55,875 nt of DNA from an uncultured Caulobacterales bacterium. Lineage in GTDB: Bacteria > Pseudomonadota > Alphaproteobacteria > Caulobacterales > Caulobacteraceae. The stretch covers positions 1 to 55,875 of the forward strand of contig CAIQUG010000108.1 in the NCBI GenBank assembly GCA_903874895.1, in the 5' to 3' direction. Within the stretch, counting starts at the first letter, position 1. Every line of letters begins with the position of its first letter. A program made the translations under genes and the position numbers. This document shows, in pieces, positions 1 through 8,746 of the stretch. Under the pieces are notes generated by a model. The model was not told the origin of the DNA and ran no database searches. It worked only from the letters and a program-made list of their open reading frames with translations.

Positions 1-298
1 GATGGCACTGGCCTCCGGCGTCGGGATCGGCCTGTCCAATCCCACGGCGATCGCCGACCATGCCTTCTATTTCGGCGAGGACCAGGCCCGCTATCTGCTG
101 GCTCTTGACCCGGCGCAGCTGGACGTCCTGGACGAGGCCTGCGCCACGGCGGGCGTGCCCTACGAGGTGATCGGCGAGGCGGGGGGCTGCGAACTGGCAC
201 TCCGCGGTCCGGCGGGCGAGATCGTGGCCATCGATCTGGACGACCTGCGCGCGACCCACGAGGGCTGGATGCCTGCCTTCATGAACGCGCCGGTCTGA
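1..298 (+). CDS. purL: Phosphoribosylformylglycinamidine synthase subunit PurL, C-terminal fragment
   Basis: This is the C-terminal 98 or so residues of the large subunit of FGAM synthase, which converts FGAR to FGAM in purine synthesis using ammonia delivered by PurQ, with PurS as a bridging subunit. The gene enters from outside the window: the first Met lies inside the conserved block around MALASGVGIGLS and is internal. The FGEDQARYLLAL segment is typical of the C-terminal AIRS-like domain, and the gene ends at TGA 296-298. The partner subunits purS and purQ are 8.5-10 kb away on the opposite strand, so purL is not in their operon. Identity is secure; only the tail is visible. Confidence 0.9.
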   Translation, partial: MALASGVGIGLSNPTAIADHAFYFGEDQARYLLALDPAQLDVLDEACATAGVPYEVIGEAGGCELALRGPAGEIVAIDLDDLRATHEGWMPAFMNAPV

Positions 299-326
299 AC
301 CACGTCTGCCGCGGGGTCGTCCTTGT

Positions 327-1235
327 TCAGGCCGACTTCCGCGGCCAGAGGCGGTCCACCGCCAGCATCAGAAGGACCACGACCAGGCTGCACAGCAGGC
401 CGCCCTCCGGTCCCGCCGTCCCGCCGGTCAGCCACTCCGGACCGGCACCCAGGGTGGCCACCGTGAGGGAGCCCTTGATCATCAGGCCGCTGTCCGGCAC
501 GCCGAACACATAGCTCTGCGCGAAATCCCAGGTGGCGTGATAGCCGATGGCCAGCCACAGATTGCCGGTACGGTAGCGGATCCAGGCCAGGGCCAGGCCC
601 ACCAGGCCGACATTGGCGATGCCGATGACCGTCTCGCCCTTGTTGCCCAGGTGCAGGGCCAGGAACAGCAGGCTGGTGACGATCGCCGCCGGCCAGAAGC
701 CTCCGGCCCGGGCGATGAGGGCCAGCAGCGGACCACGGATCAGCCCCTCCTCCACCAGTGCCACAAGCAGGAACAGGGCGGAGAACCCCGCCAGCCACAT
801 CAGGCCGGTGGTGCCCTCGAAGCTCAGGGGCGCAAAGTGGATGAAGCCGGTGGCGTAAAGGACGCCGATGATGGCTGACAGCAGCACGAACCCAAGGACA
901 CCGCCCAGCACCAGCCCCCGCACGGCACCCTCGCCGTCATAACCGGCATCCCGGACACTGATCTTGAACGCGGCGACGGCCATCAGGGTGGCGGCCACCA
1001 CACCGACCCACTGGCTGACCTCCAGCCCCAGCATCACCGGCAGGGTCGGCCCCGCCCCGTCGGGTTTGACGTGCAGGGCCGACATCAGGCCGATGTCGAT
1101 CAGTCCGCCCACCAGCACGGCGGCGGCGAAGAATCCGAAGGCCTGGGCCACGGACAACATCCGTCGTCCCCAGCCGCTGACAGAGGTGAGGTCGCCCGCC
1201 GGCAAGGCCGCGGTCTGGGTGGTCAGGTCTGACAT
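327..1235 (-). CDS. CPBP family intramembrane metalloprotease (Abi type)
   Basis: Polytopic membrane protein of 302 aa with about 7-8 hydrophobic segments. The CPBP (CAAX protease and bacteriocin-processing/immunity) signature is complete: Glu162-Glu163 with Arg167 in EEGLIRG, His195 in the next motif, and His233 in GYHATWDF. These are the expected metal and catalytic residues of a type II CAAX-prenyl-endopeptidase-like glutamic protease. The substrate cannot be inferred. ATG at 1235 is preceded by GGGGGA at good spacing. It is divergent from the DUF1476 gene, with an inverted repeat (1254-1283) just upstream. A second, unrelated-looking CPBP gene lies at 38881-39852. Confidence 0.85.
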   Translation of the reverse strand: MSDLTTQTAALPAGDLTSVSGWGRRMLSVAQAFGFFAAAVLVGGLIDIGLMSALHVKPDGAGPTLPVMLGLEVSQWVGVVAATLMAVAAFKISVRDAGYDGEGAVRGLVLGGVLGFVLLSAIIGVLYATGFIHFAPLSFEGTTGLMWLAGFSALFLLVALVEEGLIRGPLLALIARAGGFWPAAIVTSLLFLALHLGNKGETVIGIANVGLVGLALAWIRYRTGNLWLAIGYHATWDFAQSYVFGVPDSGLMIKGSLTVATLGAGPEWLTGGTAGPEGGLLCSLVVVLLMLAVDRLWPRKSA

Positions 1236-1253
1236 GGATATCCCCCGGGTTCC

Positions 1254-1283
1254 GGCGTCAGGGTGGCCGGGGGGCCTGACGCC
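1254..1283. promoter_or_regulatory. 9-bp perfect inverted repeat between divergent genes
   Basis: GGCGTCAGG (1254-1262) and CCTGACGCC (1275-1283) are exact inverted copies separated by 12 bases. The repeat lies 19 bases upstream of the CPBP start at 1235 and 123 bases before the DUF1476 start. It could be a dyad operator or a hairpin in the CPBP leader. There is no T-tract on either side, so a terminator is unlikely. Confidence 0.4.
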
Positions 1284-1405
1284 GTCAATATCAGGGCAGA
1301 TTAAGATTCATTCATCCCGTTTCTTAGGACGACGCAAAGCTCCCCCGGCGCAGCCTCATGGAAAGACAGACGTCGCGATCCAGCGACGGGATGGGGGACC
1401 GAGGA

Positions 1406-1723
1406 ATGGACACTCTGGAACAGCGCGAGCGCGCGTTCGAAGCGCATTTTGCCTTCAGCGAACACCTGGCCTTCACCGTCGCCACCTATCGCAACCGCCT
1501 GCTCGGCCTGTGGGCCGGGGAGCGGCTGGGGCTGTCGGGCGCAGCCCTGGACGCCTACGCCCAGGACGTGGTGCATCAGAGCCTCGAGCCGAAGTGTGCC
1601 CTCGATCCGGTGGAACGGGTCTGTCGCGACCTGATGGCCCGGGGCTGCGGCGAGCCGGAGGGGGATATCCGCCAGCGGTTCCTGGCCTTCGGCCAGACGG
1701 CCGCCGACCGGCTGGCGGCCTAG
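1406..1723 (+). CDS. DUF1476 family protein (F1-ATPase inhibitor zeta-like)
   Basis: Small protein of 105 aa beginning MDTLEQRERAFEAH, which matches the DUF1476 pattern (REKAFE.KFAHDE...RRNKLLGLWAAEKLGLSG). Here the sequence shows RNRLLGLWAGERLGLSGAAL at about residues 30-49. The family includes the zeta subunit, an inhibitor of the F1-ATPase in alphaproteobacteria such as Paracoccus. The ATG at 1406 is chosen over an in-frame ATG 48 bases upstream because AGGA directly precedes it and the domain starts there. The gene's last four bases overlap the 3' end of dusA on the other strand. Whether it inhibits ATP synthase in this organism is inferred from the family only. Confidence 0.8.
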   Translation: MDTLEQRERAFEAHFAFSEHLAFTVATYRNRLLGLWAGERLGLSGAALDAYAQDVVHQSLEPKCALDPVERVCRDLMARGCGEPEGDIRQRFLAFGQTAADRLAA

Positions 1724-2790
1724 GCGAGTCCGGCGGGCTCGGGCTGTCGGGACGGACGCAGGGCCGCGAGCGCCCGGTCCAGCACGTCGAGCCCCGCACC
1801 CGGACGTACGGCTTCCACCGTCATGATCCGGCGCCAGGCCCGGGCTCCGGGGCGACCCTGGAACAGGCCCAGCATGTGTCGGCTCATGGCCGCCAGGGAC
1901 GTCCCGGCGGCCAGTTGGCGGGCCAAGTAGGGGCGATAGGCCTCGATTGCCGCCTCCGGGCTCACGGGCCCGTCGTCCGAGCCGAACAGGCGCGCATCCA
2001 CCGACCCCAGCAGACCCGGATCGTGATAGGCTGCGCGGCCCAGCATCACACCGTCAAGGCCGACCGCCTCCGCCGCGCACGGGTCGAGGCCGGATAGTCC
2101 GCCATTGAGCATGATGGCCAGACCCGGTCGATCGGCCTTCAGACGCCGGACCAGGGCATAGTCCAGGGGGGGGATGTCCCGGTTCTCCTTCGGCGACAGC
2201 CCCTGCAGCCAGGCCTTGCGCGCATGCACGATGAACTGGTCGACGCCGGCGGCCGCGCAGGCGTCCACGAGGGTATAGAGGCTCTCCTCCGGGTCCTGGT
2301 CGTCCACCCCGATGCGGCATTTCACCGTCACGGGGACGGAGACCGCCGCCCCCATGGCTGCCACGCATTCGGCGACCAGGGCCGGCTCGCGCATCAGGCA
2401 GGCGCCGAAGCGGCCGGACTGCACCCGGTCGGAGGGGCAGCCCACATTCAGGTTGATCTCGTCATAGCCGTAGTCCGCGCCGATCCGCGCCGCCTCGGCC
2501 AGCAGGTCCGGGTCCGAGCCGCCCAGCTGGAGGGCCACCGGATGCTCCACCCCGTCGAAGCCCAGCAGATGGTCCCGGTCCCCCCGCAACACGGCCTGCG
2601 CCGTGACCATCTCCGTATAGAGCAGGGCCCGGCGGGTGAGGGTGCGGTGAAAGGCGCGGCAGTGCCGGTCCGTCCAGTCCATCATCGGGGCCACGCTGAA
2701 CCGCCGCGCGCCCGCGTACGGAGCGGGGGCAGGGGCGGCAGACAGCGTGGCAGACGGGGCGGCAGGCGGGGCGGCAGGCGGCAGGCTCAT
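1720..2790 (-). CDS. dusA: tRNA-dihydrouridine synthase A
   Basis: FMN- and NADPH-dependent enzyme that reduces uridines in the tRNA D-loop (U20/U20a for DusA). Recognisable blocks are FSVAPMMDWTDRHCR (31-45), the QLGGSDPDLLAEAA region (88-101), and NVGCPSDRVQSGRFGACLM (115-133), which contains catalytic Cys131. The length of 356 aa fits, with an extra Ala/Pro-rich N-terminal tail of about 28 residues encoded by imperfect GGCGGCAGGC-like repeats near 2745-2785. That tail may vary between strains, and the true start could lie further in, although no other Met precedes the domain. It overlaps the DUF1476 gene tail-to-tail by 4 nt. Confidence 0.92.
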   Translation of the reverse strand: MSLPPAAPPAAPSATLSAAPAPAPYAGARRFSVAPMMDWTDRHCRAFHRTLTRRALLYTEMVTAQAVLRGDRDHLLGFDGVEHPVALQLGGSDPDLLAEAARIGADYGYDEINLNVGCPSDRVQSGRFGACLMREPALVAECVAAMGAAVSVPVTVKCRIGVDDQDPEESLYTLVDACAAAGVDQFIVHARKAWLQGLSPKENRDIPPLDYALVRRLKADRPGLAIMLNGGLSGLDPCAAEAVGLDGVMLGRAAYHDPGLLGSVDARLFGSDDGPVSPEAAIEAYRPYLARQLAAGTSLAAMSRHMLGLFQGRPGARAWRRIMTVEAVRPGAGLDVLDRALAALRPSRQPEPAGLA

Positions 2791-2848
2791 CCCCCGCCCC
2801 TACCACAAAGGACGGGGGGATTCACCCGTTCCGGCGCAGGTGCCGGCC

Positions 2849-4333
2849 TCAGGCCTGGGCCTCGGCCCGCTCGCGCATGTGCTTCACGATGCCCAGCGTC
2901 GCGAGGAAGAAGTGCAGGCTGCCCCAGGCGGCGAAAAGATAGGTGACCATGATGCCCTCCCGGGTGGCTTCCACCAGGGTCCCGGCACAGGCCTTGGCCA
3001 GGGCGGGAACCGAACCCTTGGGGGCCACCCCGCCGGGACAGGCCTGGGTGAACCGGGTGCTGTCCGGCCCCTGCAGCGCGCCCAGCACCGACTGGACCAC
3101 GTCCCCTGCCGGCGGACGGCCGAAATTGGCGTTGGCGATGTGGTCGATCAGCCAGCCGGTGAAGACCGGCCCGCCGCCCAGCGCAATGAGGTTCAGGAAC
3201 AGGAACAGCACCGCCGTCGCGGTGGCCCGACGGTGCGGTGCCACGGAATTCTGCACCACGCCGAAGGTCGGGGCGAGATAGGTGTAGGAGAAGATGCCCG
3301 GCAGGATCGAGAGCATCGCCATCATCTGCCAGGTGGTCTGGCTGTAGATCAAGAGGCTGATCGGCGTGGCGATCATCAGGCCGATGGCCGGGGTCAGCGG
3401 ATACCAGATCGCGTTGCGCTTCCCCAGCCGGTCGGGGAGAAAGCCTCCCACCAGCGTCCCGATCATCGTCGAGGCCCCGGCGATCAGCCCGAAGACCAGC
3501 CCCACCATGGACAGCTTCAGGTGAAACGCCCGGACCACGTAGACGAGGGCGAACTGGGTCGTCCCGTAGCCGGCAAAGGATACGAGCGTCACCCCGAGGA
3601 TCATGTTGACCACCGGCCATTTGAAGAAAAGCGCCGCGACCACCGCGCCCATCTCCCTCAGCTCGGTCCCCAGGGACAGGGGCGGCTTCACATAGGCCGC
3701 GTCTCCGGCCTTGGCTTCCGAATGCCCCCTGGGCGGCTCCTTGATGACCAGCCGGACCAGGAGCGCCAGCAGGATGCCCGGCAGGCCGACGATCAGATAG
3801 GCCGTCCGCCAGCTGAAGTTCTCGGTCAGCCAGCCCCCGGCCACCGCCGCGATCATGCCGCCCAGGGGAATGCCGACGGAATAGATGGACAGGGCCGTGG
3901 CCCGCTGCTTGGGCGGGAAATAGTCGCTGATCAGGGAGTGGGACGGGGGCGACCCGCCCGCCTCGCCGAAGCCGACGCCGAACCGGTAGGCGGCCAGGGT
4001 CGCGAAGCTGCCCGCCGTACCGCACAGGGCGGTGAAGGCCGACCAGATGACCAGGGACACGGAGATCACCGAGACCCGGTTGGTCCGCTCCGCGATCCGC
4101 GCGATGGGGATGCCCAGCAGGGTGTAGAGGATCGCGAAATAGAACCCGCCGAGAAGCCCGAGCTGGGTATCGGTCAGCTTCAGGTCAACCTTGATGGCCT
4201 GGCCGATGATGTTGATGATGCTGCGGTCGATGAAGTTGAAGGTGTAGGTGGCCAGCAGAAGAACCAGCACCAGCGCCTTGTAACCCGCAGAATATGTTGG
4301 ACTTTCAACGGTCCCCGATCCGTTTCCGGCCAT
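2849..4333 (-). CDS. MFS transporter, spinster-like
   Basis: 494-aa major facilitator with about 12 predicted membrane segments. N-terminal motifs include NFIDRSIINIIGQAIK and LGIPIARIAERTNRVS (the loop 2-3 signature). The FGVGFGEAGGSPPSHSLISD stretch resembles the spinster/Spns-like subfamily that is abundant in Sphingomonadales and Caulobacterales. A large hydrophilic insertion follows the eleventh helix (around CPGGVAPKGSVPALAKACAG). Substrates of this subfamily are mostly unknown in bacteria, so none is assigned. A GGGGAG sequence precedes the ATG at 4333. It is divergent from the GST gene. Confidence 0.8.
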   Translation of the reverse strand: MAGNGSGTVESPTYSAGYKALVLVLLLATYTFNFIDRSIINIIGQAIKVDLKLTDTQLGLLGGFYFAILYTLLGIPIARIAERTNRVSVISVSLVIWSAFTALCGTAGSFATLAAYRFGVGFGEAGGSPPSHSLISDYFPPKQRATALSIYSVGIPLGGMIAAVAGGWLTENFSWRTAYLIVGLPGILLALLVRLVIKEPPRGHSEAKAGDAAYVKPPLSLGTELREMGAVVAALFFKWPVVNMILGVTLVSFAGYGTTQFALVYVVRAFHLKLSMVGLVFGLIAGASTMIGTLVGGFLPDRLGKRNAIWYPLTPAIGLMIATPISLLIYSQTTWQMMAMLSILPGIFSYTYLAPTFGVVQNSVAPHRRATATAVLFLFLNLIALGGGPVFTGWLIDHIANANFGRPPAGDVVQSVLGALQGPDSTRFTQACPGGVAPKGSVPALAKACAGTLVEATREGIMVTYLFAAWGSLHFFLATLGIVKHMRERAEAQA

Positions 4334-4504
4334 GCTCTGAACGCTCCCCTACCCGGTTCTTGTCTTGTTGCGAGGAGTGTAGCGTCAAGGGGTCGCGATG
4401 CGCCAGTGGGCATGGCACCGTTGGGGAAACACGGGCACGGCTGGCCCCTTGCCCCCGGCCGCGACGCCGGTCTAGACCATGGCTCCGTCGCAGGAGGCCC
4501 CGGC

Positions 4505-5167
4505 ATGCAACTCATCATCGGCACCAAATCCTGGTCGACCTGGTCCCTGCGGCCGTGGCTCGTGCTGAAGCGGACCGGCCAGCCCTTCGAGGAACATCTG
4601 ATCCGGCTGCGCTGGGACGGCGCGGCGGACGAGATCCGCGCGGTTTCCCCCAGCGGCAAGGTCCCGGCCCTGAAGGATGGGGACCTGACCCTGTGGGACA
4701 GTCTGGCCATCAGCGAATATCTGGCGGAGCGGTTCCCCGACGCCGGGCTCTGGCCCGCCGATCCGGGCGTCCGCGCCGTGGCCCGGGCGGTCACCGCCGA
4801 GATGCACGCCGGCTTCCAGGCCCTGCGCAATGCCTGTCCGATGGACCTGGCCCTGCGGCGCACGGCCGCGCTCGATGACGCCACCACGGCGGATGTCCGG
4901 CGGATCGTCGCCCTGTGGCGGGATTGCCGGAGCCGGTTCGGGACCGGGGGGCCATGGCTGTTCGGCGACTGGAGCATTGCCGACGCCTTCTACACCCCCG
5001 TGGCGACACGGTTCCGCAGCTACGGCGTCGACCTGGCGGCACAGGGAGATGACGGGACCGCAGCGGCCTACCTGGCCACCCTCCTCGCCGACCCGGCTTT
5101 CCTCGCCTGGGAAGCCGACGCCCTGGCCGAAAACCCCGAACCAGCGGTGGGAGCCGCGAAGCTCTAG
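4505..5167 (+). CDS. Glutathione S-transferase family protein
   Basis: 220 aa with a thioredoxin-fold N-terminal domain. MQLIIGTKSWSTWSLRPWLV carries the Ser residues typical of the active-site turn, SGKVPALKDGDLTLWDS holds the cis-Pro and glutathione-binding Ser, and SLAISEYLAERFPDAGLWP ends the domain. A helical C-terminal domain with WLFGDWSIADAFYTPVATRF follows. It resembles bacterial GSTs annotated near maleylacetoacetate isomerase/YfcF types. The ATG at 4505 follows an AGGAGG-like sequence (4492-4498). It is a single gene, convergent with the gamma-carbonic anhydrase gene. Confidence 0.88.
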   Translation: MQLIIGTKSWSTWSLRPWLVLKRTGQPFEEHLIRLRWDGAADEIRAVSPSGKVPALKDGDLTLWDSLAISEYLAERFPDAGLWPADPGVRAVARAVTAEMHAGFQALRNACPMDLALRRTAALDDATTADVRRIVALWRDCRSRFGTGGPWLFGDWSIADAFYTPVATRFRSYGVDLAAQGDDGTAAAYLATLLADPAFLAWEADALAENPEPAVGAAKL

Positions 5168-5176
5168 GGACGCCGG

Positions 5177-5725
5177 TCAGGGCCGTGCCAGAGGACGCAG
5201 CTCCCGCGCATAGCGCTTCCAGTTCTCCACATAGTGCAGGGCCGACGCGGTGAGCATCTGCGCGCCATGCTCGTCCATGGTGCGAACGATCTTGCCCGGC
5301 GCACCCATGACCACGGAATTGTCCGGGATCTCCTTGCCCTCGGTGATGAGGGCCTTGGCACCGATCAGGCAATTCCGGCCGATCTTCGCGCCATTGAGGA
5401 TCACCGAACCGATGCCGATCAGCGAGTTGTCACCGATGGTACAACCGTGCAGCATCACCATGTGCCCTACCGTGACATTGGCACCAATCGTCAGGGGCGA
5501 GCCCACGTCCGTGTGCAGTACTGATCCGTCCTGAATGTTGGAGTTTTCGCCGATCGTGATGGGATCATTGTCCCCTCTCAGCGTCGCACCGAACCAGATG
5601 CTGGCATTCTTCTTCAATATGACATTTCCGAGAACGACGGCATTTGGGGCAATCCAGTATTCACCTTCAGGAGGCAAGTCCGGAGACGTGGTGCCCAAAT
5701 CATAGACATGAGAATTTGAATTCAT
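5177..5725 (-). CDS. Gamma carbonic anhydrase / hexapeptide-repeat protein
   Basis: 182-aa left-handed beta-helix protein built of hexapeptide repeats (for example [30 protein letters not shown]). His71, His88 and His93 are placed as the three zinc/iron ligands of gamma-class carbonic anhydrases, and a C-terminal helix ([16 protein letters not shown]) closes the fold. The ATG at 5725, with AAAGG about 10 bases upstream, is preferred over an in-frame TTG at 5746. Enzymatic activity is not certain because many family members (YrdA/PaaY/CaiE) have other roles. The 5' third of the gene and its upstream DNA look less GC-rich than the surroundings. Confidence 0.85.
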   Translation of the reverse strand: MNSNSHVYDLGTTSPDLPPEGEYWIAPNAVVLGNVILKKNASIWFGATLRGDNDPITIGENSNIQDGSVLHTDVGSPLTIGANVTVGHMVMLHGCTIGDNSLIGIGSVILNGAKIGRNCLIGAKALITEGKEIPDNSVVMGAPGKIVRTMDEHGAQMLTASALHYVENWKRYARELRPLARP

Positions 5726-6058
5726 CCGTGCACGACCTTTCAACAAACTCTTCGCTTTAACACATTGGAAACCAAGCTAGCATCAAACTGTAGTCGCGAT
5801 TCGGATGGACCCCTTCGGGCCCGCTGCGGATCGAAACGGAGTTCAGGGTGACGCTTGATTTCCACCGGCGGCGTTTTGGCCCGCCCATCGGAGCAAGGTT
5901 CGCAGCCGGCGGTCAACCGCCGGGTTGCGCCGCGGCTCCGGCGTCACTTCAACCTCCTTTGCATCGGGCGCGCCGCTTTCGGTTCGCCCGATTTTTTTTG
6001 CCCTCGGCACCGCTCTCCTTTTCCAGCAGGGGCCCCAGGTCCCATTTCGGAGGTTCGA
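5726..6058. other. 333-bp divergent intergenic region with phoH leader
   Basis: There is no convincing ORF here. The left part is AT-rich and must hold the promoter of the carbonic anhydrase gene. The right part, read rightward, contains a perfect intrinsic terminator (5963-5999) about 60 bases before the phoH start. Just upstream of it is AACCTCC (5951-5957), which is fully complementary to the phoH ribosome-binding sequence GGAGGTT (6049-6055). That layout suggests a regulated leader or a small RNA ending at 5999. I recognise no known RNA family here. Confidence 0.45.
5963..5999 (+). terminator. Intrinsic terminator upstream of phoH
   Basis: ATCGGGCG (5963-5970) pairs perfectly with CGCCCGAT (5985-5992), with a 14-base loop followed by a run of Ts through 5999. 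Orientation is rightward. No rightward gene precedes it, because the neighbour at 5177-5725 is on the other strand. It therefore ends either a small transcript or the phoH leader itself. Confidence 0.75.
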
Positions 6059-6829
6059 ATGACCAAACGTGCTCTGAAGCGTATGGCGCGTGAAGGCGAA
6101 TTCAACAGCGCGCAGTTCGAGGAGGAGTCGAAGGTCCGGCGCCTGCCCGTGGATCGCAGCTGGTCGCCCCTGCGCGCCCAGGGGCCCGAGGCGGAGCGCG
6201 AACAGGGCTACATGAAGACCATCAAGGCCAAATCCGAAGGCCAGACGGCCCTGATCCAGGCCATCGACGCGAAGAATCTGGTCCTGGCCCTCGGCCCCGC
6301 CGGGACGGGCAAGACCTATCTGGCCATTGCCAAGGCGGTGGAGGCCCTGGAGGCCGGCCGGGTCGGGCGGATCGTGCTCTCGCGCCCCGCGGTGGAGGCC
6401 GGCGAGTCCATCGGCTTCCTCCCCGGCGAGATGGAGGACAAGCTGGCCCCCTATCTGCGGCCGCTCTATGACGCCCTCTCCGACCGGCTGTCCATGAAGC
6501 GGGTGCGGGCCCTGATGGCCGAGGGGCTGATCGAGATCGCCCCCGTCGGCTTCATGCGCGGCCGCACCCTGAACAACGCCTTCGTCGTGATCGACGAGGC
6601 GCAGAACTGCACCTATGTGCAGCTGAAGATGCTGCTGACCCGGCTGGGCTGGCACTCCACCATGGTCATCACCGGCGACCCGAACCAGTCGGACCTGCTT
6701 CCCGGCGTGTCCGGCCTCGGGGACGTGGCCAACCGGCTCGAGGCCCTCAATGACGTGTCCGTCGTCCGCCTGAAGGACGTGGACATCGTCCGTCACCCGC
6801 TGGTGGCGAGCATGCTGGGCGTTCTGTAG
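6059..6829 (+). CDS. PhoH family protein (ATPase)
   Basis: 256-aa P-loop ATPase of the PhoH family. Walker A is GPAGTGKT (79-86), and the FVVIDEAQNCT segment provides Walker B. SRPAVEAGESIGFLPGEMEDK and TGDPNQSDL are conserved PhoH blocks. It lacks the N-terminal KH-like extension of PhoL/YbeZ and is the short PhoH type. The biological role of the family (RNA metabolism, phosphate stress) is uncertain. ATG 6059 is supported by GGAGG at 6049-6053. Longer upstream readings run through the terminator hairpin and are unlikely. Expression may depend on readthrough of the terminator at 5963-5999. Confidence 0.9.
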   Translation: MTKRALKRMAREGEFNSAQFEEESKVRRLPVDRSWSPLRAQGPEAEREQGYMKTIKAKSEGQTALIQAIDAKNLVLALGPAGTGKTYLAIAKAVEALEAGRVGRIVLSRPAVEAGESIGFLPGEMEDKLAPYLRPLYDALSDRLSMKRVRALMAEGLIEIAPVGFMRGRTLNNAFVVIDEAQNCTYVQLKMLLTRLGWHSTMVITGDPNQSDLLPGVSGLGDVANRLEALNDVSVVRLKDVDIVRHPLVASMLGVL

Positions 6830-6911
6830 CGGTCAGCCGGGTCCGGGATGTGAATCAGGCGTCCCGGACCCGGTACCGCTCTCGATTCCTTACCGCCGCC
6901 TTCACTCCGGG

Positions 6912-6926
6912 TTAACGCGCATCAAC
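6912..6926 (+). promoter_or_regulatory. Possible degenerate CtrA site before fliI
   Basis: TTAA followed by seven bases and CAAC lies 32 bases upstream of the fliI start. The left half matches the CtrA half-site and the right half only partly does. Early flagellar operons of Caulobacterales are known CtrA targets, which is why this is listed, but the match is weak. Confidence 0.25.
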
Positions 6927-6957
6927 GAAGCTGACGGACGTCGTGGGGAGCCTTTGA

Positions 6958-8298
6958 TTGCGTAGCCTGATCGCCGCTGTTGAGAGGGTCGATCCCGTCC
7001 AGGTGTCCGGCCGGGTGGCCGCCGTGCATGGTCTGTTGATCGAGGCCCGGGGCGGGTTGACCCGCCTGTCCGTGGGGGCGCGGGTGGATATCGATCGCCA
7101 CAACGCCCCGTCCCTCGCCGCCGAGGTGGTGGGCTTCCGGGAGAACCGGGCGCTCCTGATGCCCTTCGGCGCGGTGGAGGGCGTGGCCCCCGGCGCGGAG
7201 ATCCGCATCCTGCCCCAGGGCGGTGCCCTGCGTCCGACCCTGGCCTGGCGAGGCCGGATCGTGAATGCCTTCGGAGAGCCCATAGACGGCAAGGGCCCCT
7301 TGCCGCAGGGGCCCGTCCCCTACCCGTTGCGGAACCCACCCCCGGCCGCTCACGCCCGGGGCCGGGTCGGCGCGCGGCTGGACCTGAAGGTCCGGGCCAT
7401 GGACGTGTTCACCACCTGCTGCCGCGGCCAGCGCCTCGGGGTCTTCGCCGGCTCCGGCGTCGGCAAGTCCGTGCTCCTGTCGATGCTGGCGCGGGAGGCG
7501 GAGTGCGACGCCGTGGTCGTCGGCCTGATCGGCGAACGGGGCCGCGAGGTTCGCGAATTCATCGAGGAGACACTGGGAGAAGAGGGGCTGAAGCGCGCCG
7601 TCGTCGTGGTCGCCACCTCCGACGAGCCCGCCCTGACCCGCCGCCAGGCCGCCTATGCCACCCTGGCCATCGCCGAATATCTGCGGGACCAGGACCAGGA
7701 GGTGCTGTGCATGATGGACAGCGTCACCCGCTTCGCCATGGCCCAGCGGGAGATCGGCCTGGCCGCCGGGGAACCGCCCACCACCAAGGGCTATACGCCC
7801 ACCGTCTTCTCCGAACTGCCCAAGCTGCTGGAGCGGGCCGGGCCGGGACCGATCCGCGCCGATGGAACGACGGCGGCCCCGATCACTGCCATGTTCACCG
7901 TGCTGGTGGACGGGGACGACCACAACGAGCCCATTGCCGATGCCGTGCGCGGGATCCTGGACGGGCACATCGTCATGGAGCGGGCCATTGCCGAGCGGGG
8001 CCGCTTCCCGGCGATCAACGTGCTGAAGTCCATCAGCCGGACCATGCCCGGCTGCCAGACGGCCTTCGAGCAGGACGTGGTGCGCAGTGCCCGCCAGACC
8101 CTGGCCGCCTACGCCAACATGGAGGAGCTGATCCGCATCGGGGCCTATCGCCGGGGCTCGGACCCGCAGATCGACCGGGCCATCGCGCTCAATCCGGCGC
8201 TGGAGGCCTTTCTCACCCAGCAGAAGGACGAGGCGACACCGCTGGACGAGTCCTTCTCCGTCCTCGACCGGCTTCTGAATGGCGGAGGTGACGCATGA
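6958..8298 (+). CDS. fliI: Flagellar export-apparatus ATPase FliI
   Basis: 446 aa, the normal length for FliI, the F1-beta-like hexameric ATPase that unloads chaperone-substrate complexes at the flagellar type III export gate. Walker A is GSGVGKS (165-171), followed by the conserved [16 protein letters not shown] block and the [20 protein letters not shown] segment. The start is a TTG at 6958 giving [19 protein letters not shown] ends seven bases before it, and no ATG fits. The gene overlaps fliJ by four bases (ATGA), so the two are translationally coupled. Confidence 0.95.
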   Translation: MRSLIAAVERVDPVQVSGRVAAVHGLLIEARGGLTRLSVGARVDIDRHNAPSLAAEVVGFRENRALLMPFGAVEGVAPGAEIRILPQGGALRPTLAWRGRIVNAFGEPIDGKGPLPQGPVPYPLRNPPPAAHARGRVGARLDLKVRAMDVFTTCCRGQRLGVFAGSGVGKSVLLSMLAREAECDAVVVGLIGERGREVREFIEETLGEEGLKRAVVVVATSDEPALTRRQAAYATLAIAEYLRDQDQEVLCMMDSVTRFAMAQREIGLAAGEPPTTKGYTPTVFSELPKLLERAGPGPIRADGTTAAPITAMFTVLVDGDDHNEPIADAVRGILDGHIVMERAIAERGRFPAINVLKSISRTMPGCQTAFEQDVVRSARQTLAAYANMEELIRIGAYRRGSDPQIDRAIALNPALEAFLTQQKDEATPLDESFSVLDRLLNGGGDA

Positions 8299-8723
8299 GC
8301 TGGTCGGACTCCCTGATCCGCATCTCCACCTACGAGGTGGACGAACTGCAGAAGCGCCTGAAGGAGGTCCTCGACCGACAGGACGCCGTCGAGCAGGCGA
8401 TCGACACCCTCGACCTTGAAGCGGAGGAGGAAAAGCTGCGGGCCAGCGTCGATCCGTCGGTGGCCTGGTGCCATCCGGACTATCTGAAGGCTTGGAAGCT
8501 GCGCCGGGCCCGGCTGGAAGCCCAGCTGACCGCGATCACCCTGGAGGCGGAGGGGGCCCGCGACGCCCTGGCCGAGGCCTACGAGGCCCTGAAGAAGGTG
8601 GAACACGTGGCCGAACTCGCCCGGCTGCAACAGGCCCGAACCGACCTGCGCATCGAGACTGCCGGCCTGGACGAGATCGCCCTCCGCAACAGCCACAATG
8701 CGAGGCAGTCGAAGCGGTCCTGA
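8295..8723 (+). CDS. fliJ: Flagellar export protein FliJ
   Basis: 142-aa, almost entirely helical coiled-coil protein (residues about 10-140, with [20 protein letters not shown] near the N terminus), as expected for FliJ. FliJ binds the FliI hexamer like the gamma stalk of F1 and escorts chaperones. Identification rests on its position directly behind fliI, its size and its coiled-coil character, since FliJ sequences are weakly conserved. The start ATG overlaps the fliI stop, with GGAGG just upstream. The gene ends 23 bases from the convergent purQ stop. Confidence 0.82.
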   Translation: MSWSDSLIRISTYEVDELQKRLKEVLDRQDAVEQAIDTLDLEAEEEKLRASVDPSVAWCHPDYLKAWKLRRARLEAQLTAITLEAEGARDALAEAYEALKKVEHVAELARLQQARTDLRIETAGLDEIALRNSHNARQSKRS

Positions 8724-8746
8724 CCGACTGCGGGAGGGGCGTTGCC

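Noticed and set aside
2747-4504. Long rightward open frame antisense to the MFS gene
   Set aside because: It is a high-GC shadow frame with unnatural Gly/Arg/Gln composition. Only its last part (from 4505) is the real GST gene.
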